DNA of 64,000 nucleotides from Adiantum capillus-veneris (lineage: Eukaryota > Streptophyta > Polypodiopsida > Polypodiales > Pteridaceae), in assembly GCA_014529385.2 (NCBI GenBank), contig CM043950.1, positions 149,546,945-149,610,944 on the forward strand, in the 5' to 3' direction. Within the stretch, counting starts at the first letter, position 1; each line of letters begins with the position of its first letter. Below, one piece after another: positions 1 to 10,990 of the stretch. Below the pieces are notes generated by a model, which saw nothing but the letters and a program-made list of their open reading frames with translations, ran no database searches and was not told the DNA's origin. The position numbers and the translations under genes were made by a program.

Positions 1-838
1 AAAGAATGCACACACACATTGAGAGAGGAAAAGAGAGAGAGAGCATGCATAAACAAAAAACGCACGCATTGAGAGAGGAAAAGAGAGAGAGAACATGCAC
101 AAACAAAAAACGCACACATTGAGAGAGGAAAAGAGAGAGAAAACATGCATACGATCCAAAAAAACGCACACACATTGAGAGAGAAAGAGAGAGAAACTAA
201 TTTAACGTCGTAGGAAACTAATTAAAATTAAAAGACCTAAAGATCTAGCCGACGAGGAGTTGAACTCAAGACCTATCATTCAAGAGGGAAATGGCATCAT
301 CAATCTATCATACTTGGCATGGGTGATAGAAAGGTTATACCATTTATCTCTTTTTATTGGCACACACATCCACACACGCGCACACACACAAGAAGAAGAG
401 AGTTATAACGTCGTAGGAAACTATCCTAAAAGACGTTAAAGATTAGGTTAGATGTAGACTTACGTTAAATTAGATTTAGGTTTATTTAAGTTAAATTAGA
501 TTAGATTTAGGTTTATTTTTAATTAGATTTACGTTTATTTACGCTAGATTTAGATTTACGTTATATTAGATTAGATTTAGGTCTCCATAGACTGCGATGC
601 CTGCATGAAGCGGGTGAAGAAAGCCCTCAATGGAATATAGGGTATTGCTGCCTTCACTCATGGTGGGCTCCGTCGATCCAAAAGTACTGGTGAAATGTCT
701 TCAGAAGATAGGGAAGAAGGTGGATCTTCAGGGCAGCAAGAGTCACTACATCCCCGACACAATGACCATCTAGACTAGTCATTCAACAGCAACTTCAAAG
801 TTAGTAACAAGAGCAAGAACGGTCTAAAGGGACAATTG
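1..838 (+). mobile_element. CACTA family 5' leader fragment (truncated copy)
   Basis: This stretch is nearly identical, in the same orientation, to about 51475-52310 inside the complete CACTA element. It has the same three blocks of a GA-rich unit ending in an A-rich CGCACACA motif, the same ACGTCGTAGGAAACTA blocks and the same TTAGATTTAGG-rich stretch. Similarity stops near 838. No terminal CACTA motif or transposase is present, so this is a truncated or internally deleted relative that runs off the left edge of the window. It has no coding potential. Confidence 0.8.
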
Positions 839-938
839 GCTAGAAACTCTCCATCATGGTAATCTAATCACCATGTACAATTCCTTTACAAAGTTTTATT
901 TGGAAGCTTGTTGATCCAATCCTCTAGGTAGAGTTTGA

Positions 939-994
<56 letters not shown>

Positions 995-3627
995 CTCTCT
1001 CTGACTCAACCCATGCATCAGATGGATGTTTTGGGTTGAGCAGCTAGATCTCTATACACTTTCTCAACCATGTACATGATTTGCAATTCAACTTGAGAAA
1101 GACGTAGAGAAATATATAACTTAGAGAAACAATCTTTTGCAACTTACCTAAACTATAAAGAAGGCGGCTTGCCATACACACCATGTGCAGGTGCTCTTGT
1201 GGCTCATTGGGGGCACATATTTGACTCTTCCAAGCATTGAAGGACTTCTCAAAATGGCGTGTGCAATAGGCTTGCAAGGTGGATGCTAAAGTAACTTCTG
1301 ATTTCTTTGTAGCCTATCTATGTGATTTTTCCACCTTAGGAGAGGAGCCGCTCTAGCTTTGCAACGAGTTCGAAAGTAAACTCTTAAAGTTGCCACCAAT
1401 TGTATGTCGTTAGAGCGATATAAAGGAATTCTTGTCTGCTAGGAAGATTTTGGTTTCTTTAAATCCTTTCTCACCTTTAGATAAAATATCTAGCAATCAA
1501 CACTTTGTGCATTTTCGAATATTTCATAATGCACACAATGTAACAAATTGCAAAAACTTAGTCCTCATTGGATATACATGCTCGTGTAATCTTTGCAAGC
1601 TTTGGTAGGATGAACATGTTCCCTTTTTCATTCCACCGTGTAAGAAATTGCTTTGCAAAAGAATTTTTCACAATTATTAGCGTTGGCGATTTGTGTGAGC
1701 TCATAACCCGGCTTTACAAAGAGAAATTTGGTATCCTTGAGTGCATCTTCAATTTTTGGAGCATTCATATAGGGCCAATAGATAGTCAAGTGAACCTTTC
1801 TTTTGCAATGAACTAACATTTGCATTGTATGTGGCGTCAAACTCCAACTTAGTTATTGATAGTGTGCACTAACATTATAAACCTAGCTTCTTCATTCTCT
1901 TCAAATTTGATGCATGTGCACTCAACTTTAGGCACGAGTTCTTTAGCCACTTTTTCCTTCTTGGTCCACTCATTCCCGGCGTGGAGATAGAGGTTGAGGC
2001 ATCCCAAAATATGAACATCTAATGGGCCATGTGGCTCAATTTGAGTATGGCATCTAACTACACATCCAACTCATGAGAGATTTCTAAGTCCCAACCATCC
2101 ACAAATTGATGATCAAAAGGTATGGGCTCCTGTCCACAAAGGCTCTCTGTAATGATTAAATTATGCCATAGTTGTTTGATACAATTTGTCACGGATAGAT
2201 GGAACCAAACTCTGAATGTGGTTGGTATTTGTGTAGATTGTAGGATTCTATAAGAGCCGACACAAGGGGAGACGGGGAAGGGGTTTCTAGAATGCCACAG
2301 TGTGACCACCCACCCACATGGAGAAAATATGGCTATCTATTATGCGACCAAAGGTATCACTTAAATTCTCTAGATTGGTGTGTAAAGGCTCATTAGAACT
2401 ACCTTCTCTAGTACCGATGGAAGGAACATTGGTACGTGCAAAGTAGGCTAAAGCTATAAGTGGTGCCAAGCCGTGCTATGGGTGCATATATGTGCTCGGC
2501 AAAGGGCTTAAGTAGGTATGGAGGACATGGGAAGGACAAGGCCAAATGAAATGTATGGTATATGCAGTTTTTTAGGCCAAGAGTGCTTCAAAAAAGGCTT
2601 GTTGGGATGGCAAGTCAAAGTACTTGATGTGTGGAAAATGTGCCCTAGAATGTTGTGTTCAAGATTCTCTAGAAGATGGTCTAGATGGATCCTCAAACAG
2701 ATCCACGGTGTAGAAGTTATGGCAGTGCAAATTTGGGAGGCTTTGCTGATCCCCAATGGACATGGCAGGTATGAAAAGGTGGTCGGAGCTAGTGCCAGTG
2801 GCTAGGGCTGTAGAGCTTGAGTTATGGAGCATGCTGATTTTCTTGGATCATTGTTTCGAGCTCTAGAAAGAAATTTATAGTATGTGGAAGATTTGTCGGA
2901 GATCAATTATGTGCCCACCTTACTACTTTGGGAGTTGTGCCATCTGGTGCTTTTTTGGGTTCAGTTACGCTCTACACGGTGATATGCATCTACTAAAATT
3001 AGCAAGAACTGATCAGGCATCAATCAAACTTTTGAAGGGGAAGATATCCAGTTTGAAGTTCGGGTACAATTGCATGTCAAAGGTTTTCTGGTTTTTCATA
3101 GCCTTGATTGGCGGGCTTCAGAGTCTCGAGTGGTGGAAAAAACCGGGTAGATTGGGAACAACAATGAGAACTTTCACTAAGATGTCGCGGCTTGATCATC
3201 AACTGTGGAAGCAAAAAAATGGTGGCTCTAAAAAAATGTGGATTTTTGAAGAAATTTTTGGAGGTTTTGAATCACCCCAAGGGCAAAGCAGTGCACGGGT
3301 GCCACGTGTTGTTGGTTTAAAACCACATGCACGCGCGGGGGCTCAAGAGCTGGGGTATATAGCGTGTGTCGTGACCTATCATAGGCATCACAAGAAAGGC
3401 GTGGCCCTTGGAGCTTATAGCTGATGTCTATGGCATCTGGCATTGAGGCGTTGCGTGTGGTGCACATCGCAGCCCGTTTGGCGGGTGCTGGTGGAGTTTG
3501 GACGGTGGTGATGAATACCAATGGTGGGCAGTGCTATCTGGAAGAGACCAGCCTGGCGGGGAAGAAGCAAGATGGAAGGTGAGGCCTAAAGCAAAAGGCA
3601 ATGCTTTCCTGTACAACTCACCCTCAG
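839..3627. other. No gene recognised
   Basis: Only short open frames without recognisable domains occur here, on both strands. A (CT)n tract lies at 943-990. The frame at 2882-3424 (180 codons, plus strand) is the longest but shows no motif I can name and has simple composition. I take the region as decayed repeat or intergenic DNA. Confidence 0.5.
943..990. repeat. (CT)n microsatellite
   Basis: Uninterrupted CT dinucleotide run just beyond the CACTA leader fragment; short imperfect CT pieces continue to about 1011. Confidence 0.95.
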
Positions 3628-4549
3628 TGATGACGTTGGTACAGCTGAAGATGGTCGGCCTATGGAAGTACAAGAAGCCCATGCATGGCAGTTTGTATGC
3701 AAATGACAGGGACATTGAGTGAGTGTTTGATGCAGCCAGGAGACAGGTACACAGGGATGGACCACTCTCTAGTAGAAACTGTAATTATTTCTTGCTATCA
3801 CAGGTGACAGGAGCAAGTGTTTATATCATAAGGTTGTGAATAGGACGAGGGATGCTGGGTAGAGGTGCTATTAGGTTTATGATATGGGATTTTGATCGAG
3901 ATGTCTACAGGACACTCTACTTGACAGGGTTTTTTATGTGCTTGAAGGCACATATCTCATAACTCACCAATCGGACGCTATGGCGGATTTATCACTCGGG
4001 ATTATTGATGATCAAAGTGGTCAAGTAGTCTTTCTTCTCGACAAGATCCATACCTAAGTCCTTCTATGAAGTGGATTCCGTTTGTTTGTGGCTTGTGGAA
4101 TAATGGATATGCTGCCCTTTAGGGCAAGCTGGCGTAAAGTGAAATATAACGGACATGCGAGAAGGGTGGTGGGAAACAAGACCAAGCTGGGTTTTTTTTC
4201 AATAGTGAAGATTGAAGCTGGAAATTAGAAGGGAAAATAAAAACGCTACTGTAAACGGGGTGGAGGCGCTACTAGTGTACTCCAATGCATGAGCAGGAGA
4301 GGACAAGTGGCCGGCAGAGCAGGAGGGCGCTACAGTATGCATGAGGAAAGGGCGCCATCTGGTGGCAAAGGCGGAGGTCATGGCAGGGTGCGTGAGCAGG
4401 AGCAGCTAGTAGCGAGAATGGGGGGCTGCATGAAAACTTGCAATGCAAGGGTGCCACCTGGGAAGGCGAGTTGTGGTAAAGAACCGGGAGGTTGGAAACC
4501 AGTTTAGGGGAAGGGAGTTGAAGCTCGGGCAGGTGGCGAGGGAGAGAAA

Positions 4550-4593
<44 letters not shown>

Positions 4594-5943
4594 GCCAAAG
4601 AGGGCAGCAGGCTCGAGGATTATGGGAGAGGCTGAGAGCAGCCAGCGCTATCTGCGAATGGCCATTGCCGGGAGTTTTGGGGCCATGAGCAAGCAGTTGG
4701 AGCCGCTGCAGTAGAGGGCTCAGGTGCGGCAGTTAGAGAGGCGCTGCAGGTGGTGGCGGGCTTCGAGAGGAGGGAAAGTTGCGCCACCTGAGGGTGGGGT
4801 CGTCGGAGAAGGGGCAGGAGGGCCTAGGCCTTGAACAAAATAGGAGGGCATTGCTTGCAAGGTGATGGTGCTACATGAACCAGAAGGAGGAGGAGGTCCA
4901 TGAGCTGGTGAGTCTGAATGTAGAAGGGGAGAGGGCCACCATTTTGGTGGGCGTCAGTTGGCCGATAACTCCAGCAGGGGGAGGATTCACCAAGAGCTGG
5001 TGGCAGGCTGGTGGCGTGAGGGCCATTAAGGGCTGGCTACAGAGCATAAGGAGGGCCCCTGGGTGCTGACGATGACTGCCATGAGGAGCGGGACCATTTT
5101 GGAGGGCCTAATGAGGCATGCCGAGACCTACACCTAAATCCGCGCCAGAGAGCTAGGTTTGAAGAAGGCCGCCAGTGATGAGGGGCTTGTTGGCTGTGCA
5201 CTTAATCTGTGCAAGGGAGAGTGTTGGTGAATAAAGGGCCATCATGGCAGGGAGCCGCATGGAAGCAAGGTCGCGAGCGGCCAAAAAGAGATTGCCATCC
5301 GTGTTGGAGGCCGTGAGTTGCCGGCTACAGAAAGGGAGGTGGTCGAAAGCCACAAGACCATAAGCCGCATGCAGAGAGGGTGGCCAATAGTCGAAAAAAC
5401 GAGGTTTAAGGAGAGCCGCCATGGCTGCAAGCGAACAGCGGGGATTGCCGTGGCCGTTGATGCCATCTTTGTACCCGTATATGTGTTTTGATGCATGTTG
5501 TTTATGGTGATTGCTCGACTCAAATCATTTTATTCCTTCGTCTTGTCTTGTGCGAGGCCGTGGTAGCATTGGCTCCGGTCCACACAGGTGTGTGTGTGTG
5601 TAGAGAGAGAGAGGAAGAGAGTGATTGTGGTTATAGATTGAGTGTGGGTTTGTGTGTGGTCAAGGTGTGTGAGGCCTATCGATGTGAGTGTGTTTACAGG
5701 ATTTGGTAAGTGTATGCATCAATGTGTGGGATACAGGTGACGGTTTGTTGATGGGTCTATTGTGTTGAAGTGCTCATGTGTGAGTGTGTGCACTCAGTGG
5801 TGCTCATAGGCGAGTCGGTGCATTGGAGATTGGCAGATAATGTGCGTGTGTATGTGATTATGTGTGGTTAGGGGTGCGGGTTAATCCCTGGGCTATAGAG
5901 AGGCAAGTTTGGAGTGTGTTTGGTTTGTTCTCCCTTTCCATCA
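3628..5943 (+). repeat. 5' LTR of the LARD-like element
   Basis: Matches 7598-9841 over almost its full length. It differs at the start by a short insertion after TGAT and elsewhere by scattered substitutions and small indels. It contains a (GA)n run (about 4552-4592) and GT-rich DNA near 5588-5610. The exact 3' end is uncertain: CCATCA just before the candidate primer site is the best guess. Confidence 0.6.
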
Positions 5944-5944
5944 G

Positions 5945-5962
5945 TGGTGCCCACTGAGGAGC
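5945..5962 (+). promoter_or_regulatory. Candidate primer binding site
   Basis: TGGTGCCCACTGAGGAGC follows the LTR. The same motif with two extra C residues recurs at 10438-10457, again between LTR-like DNA and a gag frame. That conserved placement is the support. The cognate tRNA was not identified, and the site is not the common initiator-Met type used by the other elements in this window. Confidence 0.4.
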
Positions 5963-6006
5963 TACTGATCGCTTCTTGGTGAAGTCAAAGACGGTGTTTC
6001 GGTGAT

Positions 6007-6134
6007 ACTAGTTTCAAAGAGCAAGTGCTGCTAAGAAAGATGTGGTAGGGTTTTCCAACTTTTACAGGTTACTAGTTTCAAAGAGCAAGTGCTGCTAAGA
6101 AAGATGTGGTCGGGTTTTTCGACCTTTACAGGTG
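6007..6134 (+). repeat. 64-bp tandem duplication at the start of the gag remnant
   Basis: The unit beginning ACTAGTTTCAAAGAGCAAG at 6007 is repeated at 6071 with a few changes. The period is not a multiple of three, so it shifts any reading frame that crosses it. Confidence 0.85.
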
Positions 6135-7112
6135 TTGAAGATGCAGAAGTGTGGTTGCATGACTATGGTCTATTTTTGCTGGAGAGCGGCTTGTCGAAAG
6201 AAGAGGGAGTGGCTTAGGCGTTCTCACTCCTGGTTCGTGGAAAGGCCAAAACATGGTACGATGGCTTGCAGGCTGAAGAAAAGCTAGATTAGAACATCCT
6301 AGAAACGGCATTCCAAAGCAAAGCTTGGCTGGTCACTTTTAAGCGTTTGTGTGGGATTTCGAAGCGCTATGGAGCAAACTCATAAAGGTAACTGCTACAG
6401 AGAATACTGACTTTTTGAAATTAAACAAATTCATGGAGTGCTTGCATGTGGATGTTTGTGATAAAGTTGAAGTCGATGGACCGGTGTCATATGCGGAGGC
6501 AGTGGCTTTGCAGCAGCTCTTGAAGAAAAGTCAAGTGAGGCAAGGGTGGTCCAATCCGATAGTGTCAGAGCCAGTTGAAGCGAAGGAGATAAAAGCACAA
6601 CCGATGCTAGAGAGTCTGCATATGCAAGAAGAGTCAAAGATATTATGGTTGCAGAGAGAGAGAGGGTTATTCCTTTGCCTCGAATGCCAAACAAGAAAGA
6701 TCGGGTGGTTGAAGAGGTGCCAAGCCAAGGAAATATGTTGCCAGATTCAGCTATGGATGGTCAAATCCTTGGGGCGTGTGCTCATGGCCGACAAGTGAGA
6801 TTTGTTGATAAGGTTGAAGCAGTAGTGATGGACGAGATTCCATATTCTGAGACAGGGGAAGAGCATGAGTCAAGTGGCGGCAGCTCTTTCGCTAGAGATA
6901 GCACATGGGAGACGGACTCCACTTCCTCAAGGTATGATATTTACAATGTTATGCATGTAGATGAGGTGGTCATAGAGCAGCATGAGACAGGTATAGGGAT
7001 GCCTTGTGTGGACGAGGGGGTTGGAAAACCCTCTCTTTTGCTTCGGGATGATAGGGTGTCGAAGGTTGGTGCCATGTTGTTGATAGATATGCTCTTGAAG
7101 CTTGCTTTATAA
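6095..7112 (+). pseudogene. Retrotransposon gag remnant
   Basis: The reading resembles a plant retrotransposon gag domain: a Trp-rich start (EVWLHDYGLFLLESGLSKEE), then an alpha-helical stretch ending AKTWYDGL, then a segment around FKRLCGISKRYG. Stops occur near 6215 and 6290 and the frame changes before the open stretch at 6349-6798. A second frame continues to 7112 with acidic, low-complexity sequence. No zinc knuckle, protease or polymerase follows. The product would be a particle protein; in this state it is a relic. Family-level identification is by eye. Confidence 0.55.
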
Positions 7113-7597
7113 GCAGTTTTGCACCGTTTGCAAAGCTCTTTGGATGGAGATTATGTTATGGAGAGCATTCTAGCAAAGGGAGGAATGATTTCAGTTGATG
7201 CAATTTCTTCAAATGTGGATGTATACCGCTCATTTTTTATATCAAGCATGCATATGGATACAGGTTATTGAAGAACCATGCTATGGGAGGCTACGAGAGT
7301 GGCTTGTTTACAGGTTTGTGGGTGTCGAGGATTTATTGCTCACACATGTTTTACAGATAGGTGGCTGTTCTCAACGCCATCAATTTGATCTTGGTGGAGC
7401 TGACGTCACGCATGGGGCATCTCATGCCTTTCCGTTTGATCTGGGGGGTTCTACAGCTGATAAAATCTCTCTCTCTATCTATCTACTTCTTATGTAGATA
7501 CTAAGTATCAGTTTTCTAATATGCAATCATATCTTATTTTAATAATGCTATGGTTGAGCTTCGATTGAGCATGAATGCTCAACAAGGGGTTGGGCAA
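7113..7597 (+). other. Internal non-coding part of the LARD-like element
   Basis: Sequence between the gag remnant and the 3' LTR. It has no recognisable gene. Its end, CAAGGGGTTGGGCAA, is the candidate polypurine tract. Confidence 0.45.
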
Positions 7598-8468
7598 TGA
7601 TAGTACAACTGAAGATGGTCGGCCTATGGAAGTGCAAGAAGCCCATGCATGGTAGTTTGCAGGCAAATGACAGGGACATTCAGCGAGTGTTTGATGCAGC
7701 TAGGAGAAAGGTACACAGAGATGGAGCACTCTCTAGTAGAAACTGCAATTGTTTCTTCCTATCAACAGGTGACAGGAGCAAGTGTTCATATCATAAGGTT
7801 GTGAACGGGACGAGGGATGCTGGGTACAGGTGCTATTAGGTTTATATATGGGATTTTGATCTAGATGTCTATAGGACACTCTACTTGATAGGGTTTTTTC
7901 TGTGCTTGAAGGCACATATCTCATAGCTCACTAATCGGACGTTATGGCAGATTTATCACTCGGGATTATTGATGATTGAAGTGGTCAAGTAGTCTTTTTT
8001 CTCGACAAGATCAATACCTGGGAAGTCCTTCTACAAAGTGGATTCCATTTGTTTGTGGCTTGTGGAATAGCGGATATGCTGCCCTTTAGGGTAACAAGAC
8101 CAAGCTGGGTTTTTTTTCAATAGTGAAGATTGAAGCTGGAAATTAGAAGGAAAAAAAAAACGCTACTGTAAACGGGGTGGTGACGCTACTGTACTCCAAT
8201 GCATGAGTAGGATAGGATAACTGGACGGCAAAGCAGGAGGGCGCTATAGTATGCATGAGGAAAGGGTGCCATCTGGTGGCAAAGGCGGAGGTCATTGCAG
8301 GGTGTGTGAGCAGGAGCAGCTAGTAACGAGCATGGGGGGCTGCATGAAAACTTGCAATACAAGCTGGGTGCCACCTGGGAAGGCGAGTGTGGTAAAGATT
8401 AACCGGGAGTTTGGAAGCCAGTTTAGGGGAAGGGAGTTGAAGCTCGGGCAGGTGGCGAGGGAGAGCAA

Positions 8469-8518
<50 letters not shown>

Positions 8519-9841
8519 ACCAACAAGGGAGCAGACTCGAGGATTATGGAAGAGGCTGAGAGCAGCGAGTGCTATATGGGAATGGCTATTGCCGGGAGTT
8601 TTGGGGCCATGAGCAAGCAGTTGGAGGCGCCGCAGTAGAGGGCTCAGGTGCGGCAGTTAGAGAGGCGCTCCAGGTGGTGGCGGCTTCAAGAGGAGGGAAA
8701 GTTGCGCCACCTGAGGGTGGAGTCGTCGGAGAAGGGGCAGGAGGGCCTAGGCCTTGAACAGAATAGAAGGGCATTGCTTGCAAGGTGATGGTGCTAGAGG
8801 AACCAGAAGGAGGAGGAGGTCGATGAGCTGGGGAGTCTGAATGTAGAAGGGGAGAGGGCCACCATTTTGGAGGGCGTCAGTTGGCCGAGAACTGCAGTAG
8901 GGGGAGGATTCACCGAGAGATCATGGTGGCAGGCTGGTGGCGTGAGGGCCATTAAGGGCTAGCTACAGAGCATAAGGAGGGTCTCTGGGTGCTGCGTCAG
9001 CACTGCCATGAGGAACGGGACCATTTTGGAGGGCCTAATGAGGCATGCCGAGACCTACACCTAAATCCGCGCCAGAGAGCCAGGTTTGAAGAAGGCCGCC
9101 AGTGATGAGGGGCTTGTTGGCTGTGCACTCAATTTGTGTAATGGAGAGTGTTGGTGAATAAAGGGCCATCATGGCAGGGAGCCGCATGCAAGCAAGGTCG
9201 CAACTGGCGAAAAGAGAGTGCCCTCCGTGTTGGAGGCCGTGAGTTGCCGTCTACAGAAAGGGAGGGTCGTCGAAAGCCACAAGACCATAAGCCGCATGTA
9301 GAGGGGTGGCTGATAGTTGAAAAACGAGGTTAAAGGAGAGCCGCCCATGGCTACAAGTGAACATCAGGGATTGTCGTGGCCGTTGATGCCATCATTGTAT
9401 GCGCATGTGTTTTGATGCATGTTTTTCTATGGTTTATGGTGATTGCTCGACTCAAATCATTTTATTCCTTCATCTTGTCTTGTGCGAGGCCGTGGTAGCA
9501 TTGGCTCGGGTCCACACAGGTGTGTGTGTGTGTGTGTGTGCGAAGAGAGAGGAAGAGTGATTGTGGTTGAAGATTGGGTATGGGTTTGTGTGCGATCGAG
9601 GTGTGTGAGGCCTCCCAATGTGAGTGTGTTTACAGGATTTAGTGAGTGTATGCATCAATGTGGGGATACGGGTGACGGTTTGTTGATGGGTCTATTGTGC
9701 TGAAGTGCTCATGTGTGAGTGTGTGCAACCAGTGGTGCTCGTAGGCGAGTCGGTGCATTAGAGATTGGCAGATAGTCTTCGTGTGTATGTGATTCTGTGT
9801 GGTTAGGGGTACGGGTTAGCCCTCGAGCTTGAGAGTGGCAA
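7598..9841 (+). repeat. 3' LTR of the LARD-like element
   Basis: Second copy of the roughly 2.3-kb repeat. It begins TGATAGTACAACTG, carries a (GA)n tract at about 8472-8516 and a (GT)n tract at about 9520-9541, and parallels 3628-5930. Similarity to the first copy fades at GAGTGGCA, next to the TGTGAGAG start of the following LTR-like segment. The last tens of bases of this repeat may therefore be missing or replaced. Confidence 0.6.
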
Positions 9842-10432
9842 TGTGAGAGAAGAGTGAGAGAAATCGATTGTAGGGCCCCCAAGCAAGCAAAAATAGCTAA
9901 GTTCAAAGCCCCAAGGGCCAAATCAAATCAAAGTTACCAAAAAAGGGTGGGACTCCTCTATAAACCCCTTTTTTGCTCATTTTAATGGGCTGTCCGCCCT
10001 TGTTTTTGAACAGTGAAGTGCAAAGAGCCAAGAGGATGCTTGTATGTGCTCTTGCTAAGTAATTGGAAGCCCTTTCCCCCAATTTTTGGTGTTGTTTCCC
10101 CCTTACCTCCTATTTTTTCTCTTGCTCTTTGCGTGTATATCGATGTCAACAAAAGTGTGTGCCCGCGGCCCGCTTTGTGGTGCAAAGAGAATGAAAATCG
10201 AGTTGTGGTGTGTCTTGGGTGTGTTGAAATGAGCATTAATAGTATGTGTGAGTTGAATGGCGATCTTGCTAGTGTGTGAGTTCAGAGATGTGTAGCCGGT
10301 GGTCTGTCAGAGCGTGTTGAGTCTTTTGAAGGTGTTTTTGAGAGGATAGGGGTGCTGTGAGTGCCCTGAGCTATAGTGAGGCAATTGTGTGTGTTTCGGG
10401 TGTGTTCCCCATTCCCCCTCCATCTTTTGGTG
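9842..10432 (+). repeat. LTR-like segment of a related retroelement
   Basis: The segment begins TGTGAGAGAAG and contains a TATA-like CTCTATAAACCCC near 9955. Its last ~70 bp resemble the end of the LTR at 3628-5943 (ctatagtgaggcaat against ctatagagaggcaag). It is followed by the same TGGTGCCC...CACTGAGGAGC motif and a gag frame. No second copy lies in the window, so both ends are provisional. Confidence 0.4.
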
Positions 10433-10498
10433 CCCCCACTGAGGAGCACACCGATTGCTCCTAGTTAGACAAGAAGACAGTTTTTTGCATTGGTGGAC

Positions 10499-10990
10499 AT
10501 GGAGTCTCAAAGTTATGGGCCAATTTTCACATATGAAGATAGTTCAGACAAGTGGATTTCATATTTTGAGTTGTACATGTTGTCATTGCGTATGCCGAAT
10601 GAGGAAAACAAGATGCAGACATTCCCGTTTGTGATGCGCGATAAAGAGAGAGTGTGGTATGAAGCTTTGGAAGGTGAGCCGAGGCATGCTTAGCCAGCTC
10701 TACAGGCGCGTTTCCTACATGGATTTTGTAAAGAGGCGTCCCCACTCGAGATGGATGCTAAACTAAAGGTGCTCCAACAAGATGTAAGTGAAGAATTCAG
10801 TTTGTTTTTGGATTGTTTTGAAGCATGCTGGATAGAGTAGCAACAGCCCTTGCCTAACATGCAACTGAGTGTAGCTTTGAGTAGACAGGTATTGAGTGTT
10901 TTCTCCAAGAGCTTGGAAACCTCTTGTAGCCTCCATGCACTAGTCGAGTCAACTTCATCACACGGTATGCCATTTATGTTTGTGGTTCTC
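10499..10990 (+). pseudogene. Retrotransposon gag fragment
   Basis: From the ATG at 10499 the reading has the classic gag spacing: WISYFELYML, then VWYEAL, then a segment around LQARFLHGFCKEA and LKVLQQDVSEEFSLFLDCFE. This is the pattern of plant LTR-element capsid domains. Stops occur at about 10691 and 10840 and the frame ends near 10990 beside a CACTACAA motif. It belongs with the LTR-like segment upstream and is related to, but distinct from, the gag at 6.1-7.1 kb. Non-functional. Confidence 0.55.

Larger units (their letters stand above)
3628..9841 (+). mobile_element. Large LTR retrotransposon derivative with gag remnant (LARD-like)
   Basis: Two direct repeats of about 2.3 kb (3628-5943 and 7598-9841) flank about 1.65 kb that contains only a decayed gag. 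Both repeats begin TGAT and are collinear throughout, including a (GA)n tract at the same relative place. A purine-rich stretch, CAAGGGGTTGGGCAA, lies just before the second repeat where a polypurine tract would be. After the first repeat comes TGGTGCCCACTGAGGAGC, a candidate primer binding site. No protease, reverse transcriptase or integrase is present, so the element could move only with help from another. A plain segmental duplication is the alternative. The right repeat loses similarity where a related LTR begins at 9842. Confidence 0.6.

Noticed and set aside
240-330. tRNA-like sequence (minus strand, GAGTTCAACTCC)
   Set aside because: A B-box-like piece is present, but acceptor and anticodon stems do not pair; it is repeated at 51.7-51.8 kb as part of the CACTA leader.
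470-590. TTAGATTTAGG-rich stretch resembling plant telomere repeats
   Set aside because: The units are irregular, not TTTAGGG arrays, and the same block is an internal part of the CACTA leader at 51.9-52.05 kb.
2882-3424. 180-codon plus-strand frame
   Set aside because: No recognisable motif and no paralogue in the window; a chance frame cannot be excluded, so it is not called a gene.
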